From Streptomyces albicerus (GTDB lineage: Bacteria > Actinomycetota > Actinomycetes > Streptomycetales > Streptomycetaceae), in NCBI RefSeq assembly GCF_008905045.1, contig NZ_VWMY01000040.1, positions 1 through 64,000 of the forward strand: DNA of 64,000 nucleotides, read 5' to 3'. Position 1 is the first letter of the stretch; each line of letters starts with the position of its first letter. Positions 32,869 to 40,863 of this stretch are shown here, in pieces. Made by a program: the position numbers and the translations under genes. The notes beneath the pieces are model-generated. The model saw only the letters and a program-made list of their open reading frames with translations. It made no database searches and was not told the origin of the DNA.

Positions 32869-34029
32869 GTGGAACGTCGTACCCTCCTGCGTGCCGCCGT
32901 CCTCGGCGGCTCGTCCGCCGTCTTCGGCGGAACCCTCTGGCGCGGCGCCGCGTACGCCGCGCCCGCCCAGCCCGGCGCCGGCCCGTACGGGGCGCTCGGC
33001 TCGGCCGACGCCAACGGCATCAGACTGCCGAGCGGCTTCACCAGCCGGGTGATCGCCAGATCCGGCCAGACGGTCACCGGCACCTCGTACACCTGGCACA
33101 ACGCCCCCGACGGCGGGGCCTGTTACACCGACGGCACCGGCTGGATCTATGTCTCCAACTCGGAGATCAACCCGTCGGGCGGCGCGAGCGCGGTGAAGTT
33201 CTCGTCGACGGGCGCGATCACCGGCGCGTACCGCATCCTGTCCGGCACCCGGCAGAACTGTGCGGGCGGCAAGACGCCGTGGAACACCTGGCTGTCCTGC
33301 GAGGAGGTGTCCCTCGGGTACGTCTACGAGACCGACCCGTGGGGTGTGAACGCCTCGGTGCGCCGCGACGCGATGGGCCGCTTCAAGCACGAGGCGGCCG
33401 CCGCCGACCCGGTGCGCAAGGTGGTGTACCTGACCGAGGACGAGAGCAACGGCTGCCTCTACCGCTTCGTCCCCACCACCTGGGGCAACCTGTCCTCCGG
33501 CACCCTCCAGGTCATGGTCGCCGGGACCGCCACCTCCGGCTCCTTCACCTGGGCGAACGTGCCCGACCCGGACGGCTCCCCCACCACGACCCGTACGCAG
33601 GTCTCCGGCTCGAAGAAGTTCAACGGCGGCGAGGGCTGCCACTACGCCGACGACACGGTCTGGTTCACCACCAAGGGCGACAACCGCGTCTGGCAGCTCA
33701 ACCTCACCAACAACACGTATGAGTTGGCGTACGACGACTCGCTCGTCACCTCCGGCACGGCCCCGCTGACCGGCGTCGACAACGTCACCGGCGCCGCCTC
33801 CGGTGACCTGTTCGTCGCCGAGGACGGCGGCAACATGGAGATCTGCGTCATCACCCCCGACGACGTGATCGCCCCGTTCCTGCGCATCGACGGCCAGTCC
33901 GGCTCGGAGATCACCGGACCCGCCTTCTCGCCCGACGGCACCCGCCTCTACTTCTCCAGCCAGCGCGGCACCAGCGGCAGTTCGTCCGGCGGCATCACGT
34001 ACGAGGTGAAGGGACCGTTCCGCGCGTAA
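32869..34029 (+). CDS. Tat-exported DUF839/PhoX-like protein
   Basis: 386-aa secreted protein. The N-terminus VERRTLLRAAVLGGSSAVFG is a twin-arginine-type signal with cleavage near AYAAPAQ. The rest is a beta-propeller-like domain: repeated phrases such as YVSNSEINPSGG, WLSCEEVSLGYVYE, YLTEDESNGCLYRF, GGEGCHYADDTVWFTTKGDN, GDLFVAEDGGNMEI and FSPDGTRLYFSSQRG match the DUF839/PhoX family. PhoX proteins are calcium- and iron-dependent phosphatases, but this is shorter than classical PhoX, so activity is uncertain. The GTG at 32869 is chosen for GGAG 5 nt upstream and because the signal peptide starts there; an upstream ATG at 32743 would add 42 charged residues. Confidence 0.82.
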   Translation: MERRTLLRAAVLGGSSAVFGGTLWRGAAYAAPAQPGAGPYGALGSADANGIRLPSGFTSRVIARSGQTVTGTSYTWHNAPDGGACYTDGTGWIYVSNSEINPSGGASAVKFSSTGAITGAYRILSGTRQNCAGGKTPWNTWLSCEEVSLGYVYETDPWGVNASVRRDAMGRFKHEAAAADPVRKVVYLTEDESNGCLYRFVPTTWGNLSSGTLQVMVAGTATSGSFTWANVPDPDGSPTTTRTQVSGSKKFNGGEGCHYADDTVWFTTKGDNRVWQLNLTNNTYELAYDDSLVTSGTAPLTGVDNVTGAASGDLFVAEDGGNMEICVITPDDVIAPFLRIDGQSGSEITGPAFSPDGTRLYFSSQRGTSGSSSGGITYEVKGPFRA

Positions 34030-34212
34030 CCGGTTTACAAATGACGGGCCCATGAGCGGAGAGCTACCGTCCGGTCACGTCACGTTCGCATCACGGGTCC
34101 GTCATTTCGCCGCCGCACCACCAGCCCCCTAATACTTTCATCACCTCAAATCCGACCGATCGCCTCTCCGTGATCATGCGTACGGATATCGACATATTTC
34201 TGGGGGCTCTCC

Positions 34213-34644
34213 GTGAACGTGTTCCGCAAGCCTGCCGCCGTGGTCGTCGCCGCGCTGGCGCTGGCCGCCCTGCCGGCCACCGCCGAGGCCCATGGCAGTC
34301 ACCCGTTCAAGAACTGCACCGAGGCGTACGAGAACGGGGAGGCCAACATCCCCAAGGGCGACGAGCACTACGGCAGCCACCTGGACCGTGACGGGGACGG
34401 CGTCGGCTGCGACAAACCGCCCGCGGACTTCGTCCCCGCGGACGACGAGGTCACGGAGGACGAGGGCACCGACGGCACCGAGGACTCCGGCACCGGGCAG
34501 GAGAGCACCGGGCAGGAGAACACCGACCTGGCGGAGACCGGAGGCAGCAGCGCCACCCCGTACATCGCGGGTGGCGGCGCGGCCGTCCTTCTGGCCGGGG
34601 GCGGCGTGCTGTTCACGGTCCGCAGGCGCCGCGACGCCCGCTGA
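34213..34644 (+). CDS. Excalibur-domain surface protein with LAETG sorting signal
   Basis: 143-aa exported protein. A signal peptide spans about 1-26 (ending TAEAHG). An excalibur calcium-binding domain follows (about 31-67), including FKNCTEAYENGEANIPKGD and the DRDGDGVGCD loop. A Glu/Asp/Thr/Gly-rich spacer (70-105) leads to LAETG (106-110), a hydrophobic segment (about 115-134) and the tail RRRRDAR. That is a complete cell-wall sorting signal of the LAxTG type, which streptomycete class E sortases recognise, so the protein is probably attached to peptidoglycan. The GTG start follows a G-rich sequence. A strong terminator follows at 34675-34709. Confidence 0.88.
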   Translation: MNVFRKPAAVVVAALALAALPATAEAHGSHPFKNCTEAYENGEANIPKGDEHYGSHLDRDGDGVGCDKPPADFVPADDEVTEDEGTDGTEDSGTGQESTGQENTDLAETGGSSATPYIAGGGAAVLLAGGGVLFTVRRRRDAR

Positions 34645-34674
34645 CACACCCCGCCGGCACACCGGCGGACATCG

Positions 34675-34716
34675 AAGGGGCGGCACCTCCGCACAAGGTG
34701 CCGCCCCTTCTTCTTT
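34675..34716 (+). terminator. Rho-independent terminator after the excalibur gene
   Basis: A perfect 14-bp stem, AAGGGGCGGCACCT (34675-34688) and AGGTGCCGCCCCTT (34696-34709), with a 7-nt loop is followed by a T-rich run (CTTCTTT). This is an unusually canonical intrinsic terminator for a streptomycete. Confidence 0.92.
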
Positions 34717-34789
34717 CGTACGCCGGAGCCGTGGTCCGCCGGTGAGGGTCGGATGACGGACGACGGCCCCGGAGTCCTGCGGGCCCGGC

Positions 34790-37540
34790 CTACCGGTGGT
34801 CGCTGCCCTTCGAAGTGGACGCCGCGCGCCCCGCCTCCAGGCGCGCCACCGGGATCCGGAACGGCGAGCAGGAGACGTAGTCGAGCCCCACCTCGTGGAA
34901 GAAGTGGACCGACTCCGGGTCACCGCCGTGTTCGCCGCAGACGCCGAGCTTCAGGTCGGGACGGGTGGCACGGCCGGCCTCGGCGGCGAGCTTCACCAGG
35001 GAGCCGACGCCGTCCTTGTCGATGGTCTCGAACGGGGAGACGCCGAAGATGCCCTTCTCCAAGTACGCGGTGAAGAACGACGCTTCGACGTCATCGCGCG
35101 AGAAGCCCCAGACGGTCTGCGTCAGATCGTTCGTGCCGAAACTGAAGAACTCGGCCGCCTCCGCGATCTGGCCCGCCGTCAGCGCGGCCCGCGGCAGTTC
35201 GATCATCGTGCCGATCGACAGCTTCAGTTCCGTGCCCGACGCCGCCTCGACCTCGGCGACGACCTGGTCGGCCTCCTCGCGGACGATCTCCAGCTCCTGG
35301 ACCGTGCCGACCAGCGGGATCATGATCTCGGCGCGCGGGTCGCCCTTGGCGTTCTTGCGCTCCGCCGCGGCCTCGGCGATCGCCCGTACCTGCATCGTGA
35401 ACAGGCCGGGGATGACCAGGCCGAGGCGTACGCCGCGCAGACCCAGCATCGGGTTCTGCTCGTGCAGGCGGTGCACCGCCTGGAGGAGGCGGAGCAGGTT
35501 CTCGTGCGGCTCCTGGCGGGCCTCCGCCAGGGCGACCCGGACCGAGAGCTCGGTGATGTCGGGCAGGAACTCGTGCAGCGGCGGGTCGAGGAGACGGACC
35601 GTCACCGGCAGGCCGTCCATCGCCGAGAACAGCTCCACGAAGTCCTGCTTCTGGAGCGGGAGCAGCTCCTTCAGCGACTCCTCGCGCTCTGCCTCCGTGT
35701 CGGCCAGGATGAGGCGCTCGACCAGCTCACGACGGTCACCGAGGAACATGTGCTCCGTGCGGCACAGGCCGATGCCCTGCGCGCCGAAACGACGGGCGCG
35801 CATCGCGTCCTCGGCGTTGTCTGCGTTGGCGCGCACCCGCAGGCGACGCTTGCGGTCGGCGAACGCCATGATCCGGTGCACTGCCTCGACCAGTTCGTCG
35901 GCGTCCTGGGCGCCCGCGTGCATCCGGCCCTCGAAGTACTCCACGACCGGGGACGGGACCACGGGCACCTCACCGAGGTACACCTTGCCGCTCGACCCGT
36001 CGATGGAGATGAGGTCGCCCTCCTCCACCACATGCCCGCCCGGCACCGTCATCCGGCGCCGCTTGGTGTCGACCTCGAGCTCCTCGGCACCGCACACACA
36101 GGTCTTGCCCATGCCACGCGCCACCACGGCGGCGTGCGAGGTCTTGCCGCCGCGCGAGGTCAGGATGCCCTCTGCCGCGATCATGCCGTCCAGGTCGTCC
36201 GGGTTCGTCTCGCGGCGGACCAGGATCACCTTCTCGCCCGAACGCGACCACTTCACCGCCGTGTACGAGTCGAAGACCGCCTTGCCCACCGCCGCACCCG
36301 GCGACGCCGCGATGCCCCGGCCGACCGTCTGGACCTTCGTGTCCTCGTCGAAGCGCGGGAACATCAGCTGGGCCAACTGAGCACCGGTGACGCGCTGGAG
36401 CGCCTCGGCCTCGTCGATGAGTCCCTGGTCCACGAGCTGCGTGGCGATACGGAAGGCGGCACCGGCCGTCCGCTTGCCGACGCGGGTCTGGAGCATCCAC
36501 AGCTGCCCGCGCTCGATGGTGAACTCGATGTCGCAGAGATCCTTGTAGTGGTTCTCCAGGGTCTCCATGATCTGCATCAGCTGGTCGTACGACTTCTTGT
36601 CGATCTGCTCCAGCTCGGCGAGCGGGACGGTGTTGCGGATGCCCGCGACCACGTCCTCGCCCTGCGCGTTCTGCAGGTAGTCGCCGTACACGCCCTGGTG
36701 TCCGGAGGCCGGGTCACGGGTGAACGCGACGCCGGTGCCCGAGTCGGGGCCGAGGTTGCCGAAGACCATCGAGCAGACGTTGACGGCCGTGCCGAGGTCG
36801 TGCGGGATGCGCTCCTGGCGGCGGTAGAGCTTGGCCCGGTCGGTGTTCCAGGAGTCGAAGACCGCGTGGATGGCGAGGTCCATCTGCTCGCGCGGGTCCT
36901 GCGGGAAGTCCCGCCCGGCCTCGCTCTTGACGATCTTCTTGAACTTGGTGACGAGCTTCTTGAGGTCGGCCGCCTCGAGGTCCGTGTCGACCGCGACCTT
37001 CTTGGCGTGCTTCGCCGCCTCCAGCGCGTCCTCGAAGAGGTCGCCGTCGACGCCGAGGACCGTCTTGCCGAACATCTGGATGAGCCGGCGGTACGAGTCC
37101 CACGCGAAGCGCTCGTCGCCCGCCTGGTCGGCGAGGCCCTTCACGGACTTGTCGGAGAGGCCGATGTTCAGGACGGTGTCCATCATGCCGGGCATGGAGA
37201 ACTTCGCCCCGGAACGGACCGATACGAGCAGAGGGTTGTCGGCCTGCCCGAGCTTCTTGCCCATCTTCTCTTCGAGGGCTTCGAGGTGTGCACTCACCTC
37301 GTCACGCAGTGCCGCCGGCTCCTCGCCACTGTCGAGGTAGGTCTTGCAGGCCTCGGTGGTGATGGTGAAGCCCGGAGGGACGGGAAGGCCCAGGTTGGTC
37401 ATCTCGGCGAGGTTGGCGCCCTTGCCACCGAGGAGGTCCTTGAGGTCCTTGTTGCCTTCGGTGAAGTCGTAAACGAACTTCGCTCCGCCAACGCCACTGT
37501 CGCCGCTCTCGGCTACGTGGGGATCTTTGTTTTCCGACAC
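34790..37540 (-). CDS. ppdK: Pyruvate phosphate dikinase
   Basis: 916-aa cytoplasmic enzyme that reversibly converts pyruvate, ATP and phosphate to phosphoenolpyruvate, AMP and diphosphate. The N-terminal ATP-grasp domain begins LLGGKGANLAEMTNLGLPVP. The swivelling phosphohistidine domain carries H469 in GGKTSHAAVVARGMG. The C-terminal PEP/pyruvate barrel holds C868 in GVCGEHGGDP and ends with SCSPFRIPVARL. Length is standard for the family. The GTG at 37540 is chosen because the conserved start lies there and GAGGAG is 9 nt upstream; the frame stays open to 37672 without homology. A 406-bp upstream region holds two related palindromes 100 bp apart, suggesting specific control. Confidence 0.96.
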   Translation of the reverse strand: MSENKDPHVAESGDSGVGGAKFVYDFTEGNKDLKDLLGGKGANLAEMTNLGLPVPPGFTITTEACKTYLDSGEEPAALRDEVSAHLEALEEKMGKKLGQADNPLLVSVRSGAKFSMPGMMDTVLNIGLSDKSVKGLADQAGDERFAWDSYRRLIQMFGKTVLGVDGDLFEDALEAAKHAKKVAVDTDLEAADLKKLVTKFKKIVKSEAGRDFPQDPREQMDLAIHAVFDSWNTDRAKLYRRQERIPHDLGTAVNVCSMVFGNLGPDSGTGVAFTRDPASGHQGVYGDYLQNAQGEDVVAGIRNTVPLAELEQIDKKSYDQLMQIMETLENHYKDLCDIEFTIERGQLWMLQTRVGKRTAGAAFRIATQLVDQGLIDEAEALQRVTGAQLAQLMFPRFDEDTKVQTVGRGIAASPGAAVGKAVFDSYTAVKWSRSGEKVILVRRETNPDDLDGMIAAEGILTSRGGKTSHAAVVARGMGKTCVCGAEELEVDTKRRRMTVPGGHVVEEGDLISIDGSSGKVYLGEVPVVPSPVVEYFEGRMHAGAQDADELVEAVHRIMAFADRKRRLRVRANADNAEDAMRARRFGAQGIGLCRTEHMFLGDRRELVERLILADTEAEREESLKELLPLQKQDFVELFSAMDGLPVTVRLLDPPLHEFLPDITELSVRVALAEARQEPHENLLRLLQAVHRLHEQNPMLGLRGVRLGLVIPGLFTMQVRAIAEAAAERKNAKGDPRAEIMIPLVGTVQELEIVREEADQVVAEVEAASGTELKLSIGTMIELPRAALTAGQIAEAAEFFSFGTNDLTQTVWGFSRDDVEASFFTAYLEKGIFGVSPFETIDKDGVGSLVKLAAEAGRATRPDLKLGVCGEHGGDPESVHFFHEVGLDYVSCSPFRIPVARLEAGRAASTSKGSDHR

Positions 37541-37743
37541 GGGTCTCGACTCCTCGAGGACGCGGTGGCTGCCCTGACGACGGGGAACATACCCAGATCG
37601 AAGGCGCCTGGGTACGTCCACTTGTGCGTCATACGGCCGTAACCACTCGTCCGCCAGCAGATCGAAAGTCAAGGAAGAGTAAGCCGCAGGGGCGCATCGC
37701 GTTCACCTCTTGAAGGAGTCAACGCACGTAGACCGCCATTTTC

Positions 37744-37755
37744 GCTCATATGAGC
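37744..37755. promoter_or_regulatory. Palindrome upstream of ppdK, copy 1
   Basis: GCTCATATGAGC is a perfect 12-bp palindrome 204 bp upstream of the ppdK start. A near-identical copy lies exactly 100 bp further upstream. It is a candidate regulator binding site; I do not recognise the regulator. Confidence 0.55.
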
Positions 37756-37843
37756 AGTACTCAGCACGCCTGAGTTCACGCCGTAAATGATCAACGGGTG
37801 GCACTGAGTGCCATCCTTTGAGAAGTGCAGCCGCCCAAGATCC

Positions 37844-37855
37844 GCTCATCTGAGC
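37844..37855. promoter_or_regulatory. Palindrome upstream of ppdK, copy 2
   Basis: GCTCATCTGAGC matches copy 1 at 11 of 12 positions, and the arms GCTCA/TGAGC are intact. The pair at 100-bp spacing is unlikely to be chance. Confidence 0.55.
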
Positions 37856-37946
37856 GAAACCCCGATCAGGCGTGGCGAGAATCACGCAGCTTCGGCTGCC
37901 CGGATTTCACCATCCGGACCGGGTGACACGGACGGAAACCTGCCCG

Positions 37947-39164
37947 TCACACACCCATGGCGAGCAGCCGCTCCTCGACCCGCTCGGGCGCGTACAGGTG
38001 CTCCACGACGAGCGCACCCGCGCCGACCAGACCCGCACGTTCGCCGAGCCGTGAGGTGACCACGTCCAGGTGGGCGGTGGAGCGGGGCAGGGCTCGCTGG
38101 TAGAGCAGTTCGCGTACCCCGGTGAGGAACGCCGTTCCGGCCAGATCCCCGGCGATCATCAGTACGCCGGGATTGAGCAGCGTCACCACGGTCGCCAGTA
38201 CGTCGCCGACGTGCCGCCCGGCCTCCCTCGCGAGGGCCGCCGCGCCGGGGTGCCCGGAGGTGAGCAGATCGCGCACATCCGATCCCGAGGCCGCCGGAAC
38301 GCCCGTCTCCGCCAGCCGGCGCGCGACGGCACCACCGCTCGCGACGGCGGCGAGGCAGCCGTACGACCCGCACTTGCACAGCGCGTCGGCGCCCTCCGGG
38401 ACCCGGATGTGCCCGATGTCCCCGGCGCCTCCGTCGATGCCCCGGTAGATCGTGCCGCCGACGACCACGCCCGCGCCGATACCGGTGGAGACCTTCACCA
38501 GGACGAAGGCCGAGCAGTCGGGGTGGCCGGTGCGCTGTTCCCCGTACGCCATGAGGTTGGCGTCGTTGTCCACGAGCACCGGGACGGCCTCGGCGCCCGT
38601 GTGCTCGGCGAAGGCGCGGGTGAGACGGCCTCTTATGTCGTAGCCGTCCCAGCCGGGCATGATCGGCGGCTGGACGACCCGGCCGGTGTCGCTGTCGACG
38701 GGCCCCGGCACGGCGAGCCCGATCCCGCACACCTCGTGCGCCCCGTGCCCGGCCTTCTCCAGCAGCTCGCCGAACCAGCGGCCCAGCTCACCGAGCACCA
38801 CGTCAGGACCCTCCTCGATCAGCAGCGGCCCCTTGTGCTCGGCCAGCAGCTCACCGGTCAGGGACAGCACCGCGGCGCGCGCGTGCCGGGTGTCGAGGTC
38901 GGCGGCGAGGACGACGGCGTGGGCGTCGTCGAATTCCAGTCGGACCGAGGGGCGGCCGCCGAGCGGCGAGTCCACCGGGCCCGCGGCGCCCTCCCGCAGC
39001 CAGCCGGCCCGGAAGAGCCGGTCGAGACGCTGCCCGACCGTGGCCCGGGACAGCCCTGTGACCTGCTGCAACGCCCCGCGCGTGGTCGCGCGCCCGCTGC
39101 GCACCAGCTCCAGCAGATCGCCGGAGCTCGCCTGGCTACCGGTCTTCCCGGCCCTTGTCGCCAT
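37947..39164 (-). CDS. ROK-family transcriptional repressor
   Basis: 405-aa regulator. A winged helix-turn-helix (about 15-70; GALQQVTGLSRATVGQRLDR) is fused to a ROK sugar-kinase-like domain with IGLAVPGPVD, VLVDNDANLMAYGE, VKVSTGIGAGVVVGG, AGDIGHIRV and the zinc motif CKCGSYGCLAA. The ATG at 39164 has GGGAGGAG 5 nt upstream. It diverges from the two-gene glycosidase operon at 39310 and most likely represses it in response to a sugar. It has the DNA-binding domain and so is a regulator rather than a glucokinase. Confidence 0.92.
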   Translation of the reverse strand: MATRAGKTGSQASSGDLLELVRSGRATTRGALQQVTGLSRATVGQRLDRLFRAGWLREGAAGPVDSPLGGRPSVRLEFDDAHAVVLAADLDTRHARAAVLSLTGELLAEHKGPLLIEEGPDVVLGELGRWFGELLEKAGHGAHEVCGIGLAVPGPVDSDTGRVVQPPIMPGWDGYDIRGRLTRAFAEHTGAEAVPVLVDNDANLMAYGEQRTGHPDCSAFVLVKVSTGIGAGVVVGGTIYRGIDGGAGDIGHIRVPEGADALCKCGSYGCLAAVASGGAVARRLAETGVPAASGSDVRDLLTSGHPGAAALAREAGRHVGDVLATVVTLLNPGVLMIAGDLAGTAFLTGVRELLYQRALPRSTAHLDVVTSRLGERAGLVGAGALVVEHLYAPERVEERLLAMGV

Positions 39165-39260
39165 TCCGCTCCTCCCTGTGGTCCCGGTCATACGCACCCC
39201 TTGCGCTCACCAACTCTGCATTACATATTGAGTTTTGCGTGTTAAATAGACGTAACCCTA

Positions 39261-39275
39261 CGGTAGCTACTGCCG
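39261..39275. promoter_or_regulatory. Inverted repeat in the ROK/glycosidase divergent promoter
   Basis: CGGTAGCTACTGCCG is an imperfect palindrome with a perfect GTAGCTAC core, located between the divergent ROK and glycosidase genes in an AT-rich stretch. It is a weak candidate for a ROK operator. Confidence 0.35.
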
Positions 39276-39309
39276 AACTGGTCGGCCGCATGTCTTCGGG
39301 GAGACCTGA

Positions 39310-40863
39310 GTGGACCGCACAACCCAGCTCACCGCCCGCCGCACCGGGCGCCCGGATCCCGTACGCACCACATCCTCACCGCCATTTTCCGGCCAGAGTG
39401 AGATCGGGCGGACAGGGACGGCCGTATACGATCCGGTCCGCCCCGCGGGATCGCTGCATCTCAGAGCGGCCGAGGTGCTGCACGGCAACTGGACGGGCAC
39501 GTCCACGGTGCCCTCGCGCGGCCTGTACCCCCACCAGTGGTCCTGGGACTCCGCGTTCATCGCGATCGGGCTGCGCCATCTGTCGCCGCTGCGAGCGCAG
39601 GTGGAGCTGGAGACGCTGCTCGACGCGCAGTGGGGCGACGGCCGGATCCCGCACATCGTGTTCAATCCCTCCGTCCCCCTCGACGCGTACTTCCCGAGCC
39701 CCGACTTCTGGCGCTCCTCGACCGCGGGGCACGCCGCGGGCGCCCCGCGCACCGTACAGACGTCCGGCATCGTGCAGCCACCGGTGCACGCGCTCGCCGC
39801 GTGGCTGGTGCATGTCGCCGATCCGGGTCTGTCCCGGGCGCGCTCCTTCCTGCCCCGGATCTACCCGCGCCTGGCGGCCTGGCACCGCTATCTGCTGCAC
39901 CGCCGGGACCTGGGCGGCGGGGGCCTCGCCTCGGTGGTCCACCCGTGGGAGCAGGGCATGGACAACGCGCCCAGCTGGGACGCCCCGCTCTCCCGCGTGA
40001 CGCCCGCCCCGGCCCGCTCCTTCCGCCGCGCGGACCTCGACCACGGCGCCGCCGAGGACCGTCCGACGGACCTGGACTACGGGCGATACGTGCGGCTGGC
40101 GACGGACTACCGCGACGGCGGCTACGCGGACGGCACAGACAAGGGGGTGGCCCGCAGGGCCTCGGTTGAGGGCGGTGGTGGGAGACGGGCGGGCGAGTTC
40201 GCTGTCGAGGACCCGGCCTTCAACGCCCTGCTGATCGCCTCCGAGCACGCCCTGGCCCGCATCGCACGCGAGCTGGGCGCGACGGGCACGGCACGGCACG
40301 CGCGCGCCGAGCGCCTGACGACGGCGCTGGTCGACCGGCTGTGGGACCCGGCGGAGGGCATGTTCTTCTGCCGGGACGTGCGCACGGGCGAGCTCATCCC
40401 CGAGCGCGGCGTCTCCGGCCTGGTCCCGCTGCTGCTCCCGACACTGCCCCGCGACACGGCCGCCGAGCTCGTACGGACCGTGTACGGGCCGCACTTCGGG
40501 CTCGGCGGCGAGACACGGCTCGTACCGAGTTACGACCTGACCGGGCACGCCTTCGACCCGCACCGGTACTGGCGTGGCCCGGCCTGGTTCAACACCAACT
40601 GGCTGCTGGAGCGCGGGCTCCGGCTGCACGGGGAGCACGCGCGCGCGGAGAAGCTGCGGGGCGCGCTGCTGGACACGGCGGACTCGTCCGGGTTCGCGGA
40701 GTACGTGGATCCGTACACCGGTGAGGCCTGCGGGGCGCTCGGCTTCAGCTGGACCGCCGCGCTGACGCTCGATCTGCTGCACGAGCCGTCCGACCCGGCG
40801 CACAGCGCAATCGAAGAGTTCGGCAAGGGTGCCAAGGGTGCCAAGGGAGGGGACCGGCGATGA
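39310..40863 (+). CDS. Six-hairpin glycosidase (mannosylglycerate hydrolase/trehalase-like, GH63-related)
   Basis: 517-aa predicted intracellular glycosidase with an (alpha/alpha)6 barrel; no signal peptide is seen. Conserved phrases are GLYPHQWSWDSAFIAIGLRH (with a likely catalytic Asp), GRIPHIVFNPS, GIVQPPVHALAAW, PWEQGMDNAPSWDAPL, and the C-terminal YWRGPAWFNTNWLLERGL and FSWTAALTLDLL. These fit the GH63/mannosylglycerate hydrolase-like group. The GTG start at 39310 has GGGGAG about 7 nt upstream. A Ser/Arg/Gly-rich insert (about 280-295) is not conserved in type. Its stop overlaps the next gene (ATGA), so the two act together. Confidence 0.75.
   Translation: MDRTTQLTARRTGRPDPVRTTSSPPFSGQSEIGRTGTAVYDPVRPAGSLHLRAAEVLHGNWTGTSTVPSRGLYPHQWSWDSAFIAIGLRHLSPLRAQVELETLLDAQWGDGRIPHIVFNPSVPLDAYFPSPDFWRSSTAGHAAGAPRTVQTSGIVQPPVHALAAWLVHVADPGLSRARSFLPRIYPRLAAWHRYLLHRRDLGGGGLASVVHPWEQGMDNAPSWDAPLSRVTPAPARSFRRADLDHGAAEDRPTDLDYGRYVRLATDYRDGGYADGTDKGVARRASVEGGGGRRAGEFAVEDPAFNALLIASEHALARIARELGATGTARHARAERLTTALVDRLWDPAEGMFFCRDVRTGELIPERGVSGLVPLLLPTLPRDTAAELVRTVYGPHFGLGGETRLVPSYDLTGHAFDPHRYWRGPAWFNTNWLLERGLRLHGEHARAEKLRGALLDTADSSGFAEYVDPYTGEACGALGFSWTAALTLDLLHEPSDPAHSAIEEFGKGAKGAKGGDRR

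Larger units (their letters stand above)
37541..37946. other. Long non-coding region upstream of ppdK
   Basis: 406 bp between the ppdK start and the ROK repressor stop. It is relatively AT-rich near 37690-37800 and holds two palindromes of the form GCTCATnTGAGC (37744-37755 and 37844-37855). A 60-codon open frame on the minus strand (37703-37885) spans one of them but has no convincing coding character. This is the likely ppdK promoter and regulatory region. Confidence 0.5.

Noticed and set aside
34796..37642. 948-codon open frame opposite ppdK
   Set aside because: It is a long antisense frame caused by high GC. The pyruvate phosphate dikinase on the other strand has complete catalytic motifs.
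37703..37885. 60-codon open frame upstream of ppdK
   Set aside because: No good ribosome binding site, unremarkable composition, and it overlaps the regulatory palindromes; more likely the ppdK promoter region.
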